Source: Chlamydiae bacterium RIFCSPHIGHO2_12_FULL_27_8
Lineage (GTDB): Bacteria > Chlamydiota > Chlamydiia > Chlamydiales > SM23-39
Length of the DNA: 7,438 nt
NCBI GenBank assembly: GCA_001796155.1
Contig: MGLU01000020.1
Coordinates: forward strand, 6,784-14,221
Reading direction: 5' to 3'
The position numbers were made by a program, and so were the translations under genes. Positions 1 through 5,245 of the stretch are shown piece after piece; the stretch's first letter is position 1; every line of letters begins with the position of its first letter. The notes beneath the pieces are model-generated. The model searched no databases and was not told where the DNA came from. It saw only the letters and a program-made list of their open reading frames with translations.

Positions 1-200
1 AGCCGACACTTGCTTAAACAAGTTTTGTCCTGACAACTCACCGCAAGGTTAGCTCCCACAATGCGGGCTTTCCCACGCCGCCTAAAAGGCTCTTGCTGTG
101 GGACACTAACTCATGTTAAGAACTAACATATTAACATATGTATATCTTTTAATGCAAGGCATTCCTTAACCTCATAGATAAATCGAGGGGATTGCGTCAT
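1..200 (+). mobile_element. Candidate right end of an IS200/IS605-like (tnpB-type) element
   Basis: This stretch is much richer in GC (especially 38-103) than the rest of the window and is full of hairpins. It stops exactly where the reading frame of the neighbouring fic gene is broken, near 197-205. A frame open from the left edge to a TAG at 50-52 could be the C-terminal tail of a transposase-type protein, but its 16 residues carry no diagnostic motif. Just before the junction comes a CCTC...GAGG hairpin (170-188) followed by GGATTGCGTCATG. A terminal hairpin followed by a short tail is how the right ends of tnpB-carrying IS200/IS605 elements usually look. What is seen is the GC shift, the hairpins and the broken gene; the family is inferred. 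No inverted or direct repeat can be tested because the other end is outside the window. It could instead be another IS type or a structured RNA gene. Confidence 0.35.
8..196 (+). ncRNA. Candidate structured RNA (possible omega RNA scaffold)
   Basis: Several hairpins follow one another on the plus strand. They are ACTTG/CAAGT (8-12/19-23); ACC-GCAA-GGT (40-49), a stem closed by a GNRA tetraloop and extendable through CT/AG; CCC/GGG (55-57/65-67); CCCAC/GTGGG (72-76/98-102) enclosing GCC/GGC (80-82/88-90); ATGTTAA/TTAACAT (113-119/131-137); and CCTC/GAGG (170-173/185-188). TCCCAC occurs twice (54-59 and 71-76) and both copies can pair with GTGGGA at 98-103, so alternative folds are possible. 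The GNRA loop exists only in the plus-strand transcript, which sets the likely strand. In tnpB elements such an RNA overlaps the end of tnpB and ends at the element's right edge, with the flanking DNA serving as guide. Whether this RNA is expressed, and whether it is an omega RNA, is inference. Confidence 0.3.
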
Positions 201-364
201 GTCATTTGTTCAATAATAAATCTTTTCTTTTCTTCTTTTTCAAGAAGTTTTAATACTGCACTAGCTCCTCCAACAGCTTGAAGAAACTCTTTTTCCAAAT
301 CGGATATTAAAGAAGCATCATATATAAATTCAGGCCAATTTTTTAATTGCCAAACCCATTTCAT
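197..364 (-). pseudogene. Truncated Fic-family gene, N-terminal (DUF4172-like) fragment
   Basis: A 55-codon frame starts at ATG 364 after a good ribosome binding site (GGAG, 9 bases upstream) and ends at TGA 197-199. The protein begins MKWVWQLKNWPEFIYD and continues with a charged helix (LEKEEKKRFIIEQMT). The pattern WxWQ...WPxFxYD followed by helices is that of the DUF4172 N-terminal region found in a subgroup of Fic proteins, which normally continues for 200-300 more residues to the Fic core (HPFxxGNGR). That core, which transfers AMP or another nucleotide to target proteins, is absent here. The frame stops where the GC-rich structured segment begins, so the gene was probably cut by an insertion; the missing part may lie beyond the left edge. 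The family call is by eye on a short stretch. A stand-alone small protein cannot be excluded. Confidence 0.55.
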
Positions 365-437
365 GAGTTATATCTCCACTTTCTATAACTCACAATTATA
401 CTATTTTTTGATTTATTGATCAACAGTCTATAACTCA
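364..437. promoter_or_regulatory. Three TGAGTTATA boxes around the fic promoter (candidate operators)
   Basis: The 9-mer TGAGTTATA occurs on the minus strand at 429-437, five bases upstream of the -35 element, and at 384-392, just downstream of the -10. It occurs in the opposite orientation at 364-372, touching the start codon. The last two form an inverted pair with an 11-base gap. A fourth copy lies upstream of the AlbA_2 regulator's promoter (1933-1941), and I found none elsewhere in the window by eye. The positions suit a repressor site; the binding protein is unknown. Confidence 0.45.
395..423 (-). promoter_or_regulatory. Sigma-70-type promoter of the fic fragment
   Basis: Read on the minus strand, TTGATC (423-418) and TATAAT (400-395) are separated by exactly 17 bases. 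The expected transcription start is near 388, about 25 bases before the ATG at 364. The promoter looks intact although the gene behind it is broken. Confidence 0.65.
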
Positions 438-501
438 TAAATTCATAAATCTCCCTGTGTCAGCGTACTTGTTGCTTTTTAGCTAAAATTAAAGGAGTTT
501 T

Positions 502-1860
502 TTATTTATTAACTTTTCGATATCTTGTAGATTTTCCTTCACCTTTTTGTACAATATTACCTTGAGAAGTTAATTTAGCCAATCTTCTTCCTGCAGTAGC
601 ACGAGAAATTTGTAAAGCATTCATTACATCTGAAATGGAAATTTCTTCGGTAAGCTCAAAAAGATTCATAATCTTCTGTTCTTCGTTAATATCTAGTGTT
701 TCTTTTGATTTAAAACTTTTTCTAGGTAATATACACTTAATATAATTTTCACCTTCAATTATCTGAGGTTTTGAAAGTTTTGCTTTTTCATAACTTGAAA
801 AAAGAGTTTGAAATCCCGATCCAAGTTTCTCAATATATCCGGCTTCACGAAAAACTTTGCAAATAACATTATTTCTAATATAAGTCAGACCTTTTTGTAA
901 ATTTTGTACATCAATAGGACCGGGAAAAATTCCCGGGCTGAATATTTCAATCCTATTATCATAAATTGCTATTTTAGTTGGACCGTTGATATGATAATTA
1001 CGATGAACAATAGCATTAAGTATAATTTCTCTAATAGCCTCTTCAGGAATTTCTAAAGTTTCATTTCTTTTAGGGCCATTTTTAATAGAAAAGGATTTTT
1101 CTAATTTGCTTATTACAAAATTATAGGCACTATTAAATTGTTCAAATAAATTGCCGGTACAATCAATACTTGCAATGGCATTTCTACCACTTATTCCAGA
1201 AAAATGAGAGCAAATTATCATACTTTCCGGAAAATATTTTTGAGGACTTCTACCAAATAATAATATTCCTCCTACACTGCAATATATTGAAGAATGTTCC
1301 TCAACAATTAGATGAAATGATTCTAAAATTTCTTTAGAAATTTGATTAATTTTGGTTGTTTTTCTTGAATTCAAAAAATCTATTAAAGCATTATTGTCTA
1401 TTTCTTCTTTAGAAGTATGGTATACTGACATCATATCAAAAGATCTACCTCTAGTCTGCCATTTTAATTCTTCAATAATATCGGAAGTCGCTCTCAAAGT
1501 TGATCTTCCTAATCTAATATAAGTTCCTTTATCTAAGCCTTCAGATTTTCGATAATAAGGCTTATTCATACCGGAAGACACTTCTATAATTAGAATAGTT
1601 TTGTCAGCAATTCTTTGAATATATACTAAAGGAATAATTGGAGGAGCCGATGATTCAAAAATACTCTTGTTAATAAATTCCATAGTTTTTTGCACGTCAT
1701 CGTGCGGCAAACCTGTAATAATACCTTTAGAATTTACTCCAATAATTAATTTCCCTCCTTTTTGATTACAAAAACCTATTATGGTTTTTATTATTTGATC
1801 ATTTTTAGGTATTGTTTCTTTAAACTCTAATTTTGAAGATTCTTCACCAGTGTATTTCAT
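502..1860 (-). CDS. AlbA_2 (Schlafen-type) putative transcriptional regulator
   Basis: This 452-residue cytoplasmic protein has the layout of the COG2865 family. Residues 4-121 form the AlbA_2 (Schlafen-like, nucleic-acid-binding) domain, with EESSKLEFKE (6-15), GFCNQKGGKLIIGV (29-42) and YIRLGRST (114-121). Residues 265-350 resemble the GHKL-type ATP-binding segment of this family: AIREIILNAIVHRNY (275-289) carries the N-box-like asparagine N282, followed by IEIFSPG (304-310) and EKLGSGF (344-350). Residues 400-448 are a winged helix-turn-helix (ISDVMNALQISRATAGRRL, then a basic wing). Family members are mostly annotated as regulators; few have been tested, so the ligand and targets are unknown. 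The start at 1860 is supported by GGAG 8 bases upstream. Transcription has its own promoter (1891-1919). The gene sits between tRNA-Ser and the fic remnant, all on the minus strand, and shares operator words with the fic promoter. It is intact and full length for the family. Confidence 0.8.
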   Translation of the reverse strand: MKYTGEESSKLEFKETIPKNDQIIKTIIGFCNQKGGKLIIGVNSKGIITGLPHDDVQKTMEFINKSIFESSAPPIIPLVYIQRIADKTILIIEVSSGMNKPYYRKSEGLDKGTYIRLGRSTLRATSDIIEELKWQTRGRSFDMMSVYHTSKEEIDNNALIDFLNSRKTTKINQISKEILESFHLIVEEHSSIYCSVGGILLFGRSPQKYFPESMIICSHFSGISGRNAIASIDCTGNLFEQFNSAYNFVISKLEKSFSIKNGPKRNETLEIPEEAIREIILNAIVHRNYHINGPTKIAIYDNRIEIFSPGIFPGPIDVQNLQKGLTYIRNNVICKVFREAGYIEKLGSGFQTLFSSYEKAKLSKPQIIEGENYIKCILPRKSFKSKETLDINEEQKIMNLFELTEEISISDVMNALQISRATAGRRLAKLTSQGNIVQKGEGKSTRYRKVNK

Positions 1861-1890
1861 TATATTAACTCCATTTTTTATGTATCATTC

Positions 1891-1919
1891 ATTATATTAA
1901 AATGAGCCGAATGAGTCAA
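1891..1919 (-). promoter_or_regulatory. Promoter of the AlbA_2 regulator with tandem repeats in the spacer
   Basis: On the minus strand TTGACT (1919-1914) and TATAAT (1896-1891) are 17 bases apart. CTCATT appears twice (1910-1915 and 1901-1906), 9 bases apart, covering the -35 edge and the spacer. A bound regulator there would block RNA polymerase, so autorepression is plausible but inferred. Confidence 0.65.
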
Positions 1920-1932
1920 ATAAAATTATTTT

Positions 1933-1941
1933 TATAACTCA
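1933..1941 (-). promoter_or_regulatory. TGAGTTATA box upstream of the AlbA_2 promoter
   Basis: This is the fourth copy of the 9-mer found three times at the fic promoter. It lies 13 bases upstream of the -35 element, in the same orientation relative to transcription as the copy upstream of fic (429-437). It may be a shared operator. Confidence 0.4.
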
Positions 1942-1960
1942 AACGTTTCAATTTATATTT

Positions 1961-1985
1961 TTAATCAGCATAACAAATTGATTAA
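1961..1985 (-). other. Stem-loop just 3' of tRNA-Ser
   Basis: TTAATCA (1961-1967) and TGATTAA (1979-1985) form a 7-bp stem with an 11-base loop, starting 10 bases after the tRNA 3' end. There is no T-run behind it on the minus strand, so it is at best a processing or weak termination signal. Confidence 0.25.
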
Positions 1986-1994
1986 CAAAGACTT

Positions 1995-2082
1995 CGGAGA
2001 GAGTGGGATTCGAACCCACGGTACGTTTGCACGCAACACACGCTTTCCAAGCGTGCTCCTTAAGCCTCTCGGACATCTCTCC
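1995..2082 (-). tRNA. tRNA-Ser (anticodon GGA)
   Basis: This is an 88-base class II tRNA. The acceptor stem GGAGAGA/TCTCTCC pairs 2076-2082 with 1996-2002, and the discriminator G is at 1995. The anticodon stem CACGC/GCGTG holds the loop TTGGAAA, with anticodon GGA at 2046-2048. The long variable arm between anticodon and T arms is typical of serine tRNAs. The T arm is GTGGG-TTCGAAT-CCCAC (2003-2019). CCA is not encoded, so the tRNA nucleotidyltransferase must add it. It reads UCC and UCU codons. Confidence 0.97.
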
Positions 2083-2097
2083 AAAAAATATTCTTCT

Positions 2098-2126
2098 ATT
2101 ATAGAAAAGGTTACAAAATTATTCAA
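2098..2126 (-). promoter_or_regulatory. Promoter of tRNA-Ser
   Basis: On the minus strand TTGAAT (2126-2121) and TATAAT (2103-2098) are separated by 17 bases, placing the start about 9 bases before the mature tRNA. An inverted repeat CTTCTATT/AATAGAAG (2093-2100 and 2125-2132) brackets the promoter. Confidence 0.65.
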
Positions 2127-2207
2127 TAGAAGGTTTATAATGAAATAATTAAATATTAATAAAATTATTTTGATATAAAAATTTATTTTCATATAAGTCA
2201 ATATCCA

Positions 2208-2236
2208 TTGACAAGTAGATTTTGATGATATATTAT
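2208..2236 (+). promoter_or_regulatory. Promoter of the rplU-rpmA-obgE-transporter operon
   Basis: Consensus TTGACA (2208-2213) and TATTAT (2231-2236) are separated by 17 bases. A start near 2243 leaves a leader of about 20 bases to the rplU ATG, too short for an L21-binding leader structure. It diverges from the tRNA-Ser promoter across about 80 bases of nearly pure AT. Confidence 0.7.
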
Positions 2237-2262
2237 TTTGAAGTTAAAATATTGAGGTTATT

Positions 2263-2574
2263 ATGTACGCGATAATTCAAACTGGATCTAAACAGTTTAA
2301 AGTGGAAGAAGGAAATATAATTGATGTTGAATTATTAGATTTGCCGGAAGGTAAAGTTGAATTCAAAGAAGTGTTACTATTTAATGATGGATCTAAGATT
2401 ACAATTGGTGATCCAATAGTAAAAAACTGCATAGTTTCAGCTGATATTATTGAAGAAATCAAAGGCCCTAAAGTTATTACTTATAAATACAAAAAAAGAA
2501 AAAACTTCCGTAAAAAGAAAGGCCACAGACAACAATATACTAAAGTAAAAATTACAGAGATTAAAATAAGCTAG
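2263..2574 (+). CDS. rplU: 50S ribosomal protein L21
   Basis: This is a small basic protein of 103 residues that binds 23S rRNA in the large subunit. The N-terminal MYAIIQTGSKQFKVEEG and the C-terminal YKYKKRKNFRKKKGHRQ are the family's hallmarks; the lysine/arginine-rich block at about residues 74-93 contacts rRNA. The length is close to other bacterial L21 proteins (about 100-107). The start is set by GAGG at 2254-2257, five bases before the ATG. It is the first gene of the block, and rpmA follows after 9 bases, the usual bacterial rplU-rpmA order. The KKRKN and GHRQ wording resembles chlamydial L21. Confidence 0.97.
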   Translation: MYAIIQTGSKQFKVEEGNIIDVELLDLPEGKVEFKEVLLFNDGSKITIGDPIVKNCIVSADIIEEIKGPKVITYKYKKRKNFRKKKGHRQQYTKVKITEIKIS

Positions 2575-2583
2575 GAGATTGAA

Positions 2584-2832
2584 ATGGCACATAAGAAAGG
2601 TCAAGGATCTACGAGAAACGGAAGAGATTCTAATTCACAAAGACTTGGAATCAAAAGAACTCACGGTGAGTTTGTAACAACCGGCTCGATTATTGTTAGA
2701 CAGAACGGTACAAAATGGCATGCTTCTAAAAATGTAGGAATTGGTAAAGATTTTACACTTTTTGCTTTAAAAGATGGGATTGTATCTTTTAAAAAGTCGA
2801 ATAAAACTTCTGTCTCAGTTCTTCCTAATTAA
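2584..2832 (+). CDS. rpmA: 50S ribosomal protein L27
   Basis: This is an 82-residue L27. The N-terminal tail AHKKGQGST reaches toward the peptidyl-transferase centre and contacts tRNA; it begins directly after Met, without the cleaved leader seen in Firmicutes. [39 protein letters not shown] and the final VSVLPN follow the family pattern, and the C-terminal VSVLP ending resembles chlamydial L27. The ribosome binding site AGGAG (2573-2577) overlaps the rplU stop codon, so translation of the two genes is probably coupled. Intact, with no anomalies. Confidence 0.97.
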   Translation: MAHKKGQGSTRNGRDSNSQRLGIKRTHGEFVTTGSIIVRQNGTKWHASKNVGIGKDFTLFALKDGIVSFKKSNKTSVSVLPN

Positions 2833-2839
2833 CTTATAA

Positions 2840-2858
2840 GGGCTTCAAAAAGAAGCCC
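2840..2858 (+). other. Hairpin between rpmA and obgE
   Basis: GGGCTTC (2840-2846) and GAAGCCC (2852-2858) form a perfect 7-bp stem with an AAAAA loop. It is followed by AAAATTAAATTT, not a T-run, so it is not a classic terminator for the plus strand. It ends 12 bases before the obgE ATG, at about the place a ribosome binding site would start, and may act as a processing site, an attenuator or a translational control of obgE. Confidence 0.5.
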
Positions 2859-2870
2859 AAAATTAAATTT

Positions 2871-3854
2871 ATGTTTATAGATAATATTAAAATACATTTT
2901 ATTGCAGGCAAAGGCGGCGATGGCACTGTTGCTTGGAGAAGAGAAAAATTTATTCCAAAAGGCGGGCCTTATGGAGGAAATGGAGGAAAGGGTGCTTCTA
3001 TTATTTTAGAAGCTGATGAAAACATTATTTCTTTAGAACATTTTTTTCATAAAAAAAATATTGCAGCACAAAATGGAAATAATGGAGAAGCAAATACTAG
3101 AACAGGCCGAGATGGAGAAGATTTAATTTTAAAAGTACCTTTAGGTACTATTATTAAAGAAAATTCTATAGAAATTTTTGAGCTTACTAAGCATAAAGAA
3201 ACTTTTTTACTCTGCCGGGGTGGGAAAGGCGGAAAAGGCAATATTCATTTTAAATCTTCTACGAACAGATCTCCAATGGAATTTACACATGGTACAATGG
3301 GTGAAGAGAAAACCATTGAACTTGATCTGAAATTAATTGCAAATATCGGACTGGCAGGTTTTCCAAATGCAGGAAAATCTACCCTTATGAATAAATTAAC
3401 AAATAACAAAGTAAAAATTGCTTCATATCCTTTTACAACGCTATATCCTAATATTGGGATTATAAAATTTGAAGATGGATCGAGAACATTTTTAGCAGAC
3501 ATTCCCGGAATCATCAAAGATGCCCATCTAAATAAAGGTCTTGGCCTTTCTTTTTTAAAACATATTGAAAGAACACAAATATTGCTATTTATTATAGACG
3601 CATCTTCTGAAGATCCCCTATCAGATTTTTTAATATTGAGAGATGAGATAAATTGTTATAATAAAAATATTTTAGAAAAACCATCATTGATAGTTTTAAA
3701 TAAAATTGATCTTCTTTTAGAAGAAGATATTTTAAAAATAATTTCTAAATTTAAAAAATTTTCTCAAAAAATAATAAAAATATCTGCCCTAGAAAATATA
3801 AATCTTGATAATCTAATGGACGATTTAAAAAATTTAAAAGTGTCTCAGATATGA
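2871..3854 (+). CDS. obgE: GTPase Obg (ribosome assembly)
   Basis: Obg is a GTPase that binds 50S precursors and links ribosome maturation to nutrient state. Residues 1-155 are the glycine-rich Obg fold (AGKGGDG 12-18, PKGGPYGGNGGKG 29-41, CRGGKGGKGN 115-124, SSTNRSP 129-135). The G domain follows with G1 GFPNAGKST (163-171), switch region YPFTTLYPN (186-194), G3 DIPG (210-213), G4 NKID (277-280) and G5 SAL (305-307). The protein is 327 residues and ends soon after G5; it lacks the extra C-terminal domain of many Obg proteins, as chlamydial homologues do. No Shine-Dalgarno sequence precedes the ATG at 2871, whose leader is A/T only behind a hairpin. MFIDNI is the expected family N-terminus, which supports this start. 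The stop overlaps the next gene's ATG as ATGA. Confidence 0.96.
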   Translation: MFIDNIKIHFIAGKGGDGTVAWRREKFIPKGGPYGGNGGKGASIILEADENIISLEHFFHKKNIAAQNGNNGEANTRTGRDGEDLILKVPLGTIIKENSIEIFELTKHKETFLLCRGGKGGKGNIHFKSSTNRSPMEFTHGTMGEEKTIELDLKLIANIGLAGFPNAGKSTLMNKLTNNKVKIASYPFTTLYPNIGIIKFEDGSRTFLADIPGIIKDAHLNKGLGLSFLKHIERTQILLFIIDASSEDPLSDFLILRDEINCYNKNILEKPSLIVLNKIDLLLEEDILKIISKFKKFSQKIIKISALENINLDNLMDDLKNLKVSQI

Positions 3855-5062
3855 AAAAGATTTTTTTTGGAAATTTTTCCATTATTATAGCAATAATTTT
3901 GGGAATAGTTTGTGGGTTATTTAATAATTCATTTATTACAGAGGTAGCAAATTCTATCTCTACAGTTTTTTTAAAAATTTTACAACTCATCGGAGTCCCG
4001 ATTGTTTTTTTATCACTAATTTCAAACATTGGCGGAATGAATGACTTTAATGAAATGAAAACTTTAGGAAAAAAAATTTTCTTCTATGCAATTTTAACAA
4101 CTTTGATTGCAGCATCTATTGCATTAATTACATTTTTAATTATTGATCCGACTAATTCTATCGAAACTGATAATATTTTAAGTTTAGATAAAAATGGCAG
4201 TTATTTATCTTTTTTAATTGATGCAGTTCCGGACAACTTTTTTAAAGCTTTTGTAAATAATAATATTATTTCGGTTGCTATACTCGGCATGGTTTTTGGA
4301 CTAGCAATTTTATTTTTACCTAAAAAAAATAAAGATACATTGAATCATTTTTTTTCCAGTTTCTTTCTTCTTTTTTTAAAAGTAACAAAATTTATTATTT
4401 CAATCATTCCAATCGGTGTTTTTGCTTTTGTTTTGCTTTTTGTTCAGGAATTTAAACAAAACTCAGCTAGCTTAAAAGATTTAATGATTTATACAATTTG
4501 CGTAGTTTCTGCAAATCTAATACAAGGATTTATTGTTCTTCCAATTTTTTTAAAAATTAAAAAAATTCCTGTTATAAGAACATTTAAAGGTATGCTTCCG
4601 GCACTTATGACAGCATTTTTTACAAAATCTTCAAATGCTGCTCTCCCTATAACAATAAAATGTGCAGAAGAAAATCTAAATGTCTCTCATAAAAATGCAA
4701 ATGTAGTTCATTCTTTAGGTTCAGTTATTAATATGAATGCATGTGCAGGATTCATTTTGATAACAGTACTTTTTGTTGCAAAAAGCATGGGAGCAACTTT
4801 TTCAATCTTTCAAATGATTATGTGGATATTTTTAGCAACACTAGCAGCTATTGGAAACGCAGGTGTTCCAATGGGATGTTATTTTTTAACTAGCGCTTTT
4901 TTAACCAGCATGAATGTTCCTCTCTATATTATGGGTCTTATTCTTCCTATTTATACTATTTTAGATATGCTTGAATCATCTTTAAATGTTTGGTCGAATT
5001 CTTGTGTATGCGTAGTAATAGATAAAGAAATTAAAGAAGAAATTTTGCCCGAATTTGAATAA
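3851..5062 (+). CDS. SLC1/DAACS-family amino-acid:cation symporter, atypical binding site
   Basis: This is a 403-residue inner-membrane protein with the fold order of GltPh-type transporters. Hydrophobic helices lie at about 8-28, 38-60, 75-98, 137-155, 168-198 and 212-235. Hairpin HP1 carries TKSSNAALP (258-266), TM7 carries INMNACAG (293-300), HP2 carries GNAGVPMG (335-342), and TM8 carries LDMLESSLNVWSNS (371-384). Family members import glutamate, aspartate, neutral amino acids or cystine with sodium or protons. Here the usual TM7 NMDGTA is NMNACA, and in TM8 the carboxylate-binding arginine position is Glu375 and the last sodium-site aspartate is Asn383, so acidic substrates are unlikely. 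Asp372 and Asn379 are kept. Substrate: probably a neutral or sulphur amino acid (inference; NxCAG recalls the cystine carrier TcyP). The ATG lies in the ATGA overlap with obgE and lacks a clear ribosome binding site, suggesting coupled translation. Confidence 0.85.
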   Translation: MKKIFFGNFSIIIAIILGIVCGLFNNSFITEVANSISTVFLKILQLIGVPIVFLSLISNIGGMNDFNEMKTLGKKIFFYAILTTLIAASIALITFLIIDPTNSIETDNILSLDKNGSYLSFLIDAVPDNFFKAFVNNNIISVAILGMVFGLAILFLPKKNKDTLNHFFSSFFLLFLKVTKFIISIIPIGVFAFVLLFVQEFKQNSASLKDLMIYTICVVSANLIQGFIVLPIFLKIKKIPVIRTFKGMLPALMTAFFTKSSNAALPITIKCAEENLNVSHKNANVVHSLGSVINMNACAGFILITVLFVAKSMGATFSIFQMIMWIFLATLAAIGNAGVPMGCYFLTSAFLTSMNVPLYIMGLILPIYTILDMLESSLNVWSNSCVCVVIDKEIKEEILPEFE

Positions 5063-5245
5063 TACAAAGCTAATTAGTCAACCCTGAATTACTCTTAATT
5101 TTGTAAAACTTTTGCATTCTTTTGTTCATAAAAATTTGTTGGTAAAAGATAAATTTAATATTTGTCTCCATCGGAAATTGAACTCAAGTTTTAAAAAATT
5201 CATCGAAAAATTTAGAAAGTTCTTTGAAAACTATTTTGAATTGGA
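5063..5245. other. Convergent gap between the transporter and abiEi; no gene seen
   Basis: The gap holds no start with a ribosome binding site and no convincing terminator for either converging gene. On the minus strand a 22-codon frame (5249-5184) runs out of the antitoxin's end in another frame and includes FKIVFKELSKFFDEFF. In pattern this loosely recalls the C-terminal helix of AbiEii toxins, but it is too short to call. It may be the scar of a deleted toxin gene or plain AT-rich noise. Confidence 0.3.

Noticed and set aside
53..110. Piece of RNase P RNA, SRP RNA, tmRNA or a known riboswitch
   Set aside because: None of the conserved cores of these RNAs that I know is present, and the location at a broken gene points to a mobile element.
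1965..2201. Minus-strand open frame of 78 codons
   Set aside because: It runs straight through the complete tRNA-Ser gene; the open frame is a by-product.
2840..2858. Rho-independent terminator after rpmA
   Set aside because: The stem is good but no T-run follows on the plus strand, and obgE continues in the same direction directly behind it.
5172..5183. CGGAAATTGAAC resembling the tRNA-Phe T-arm (6059-6069), a possible att remnant flanking abiEi
   Set aside because: The match needs an inserted base and does not continue to the tRNA 3' end, as real att repeats do. Chance is likely.
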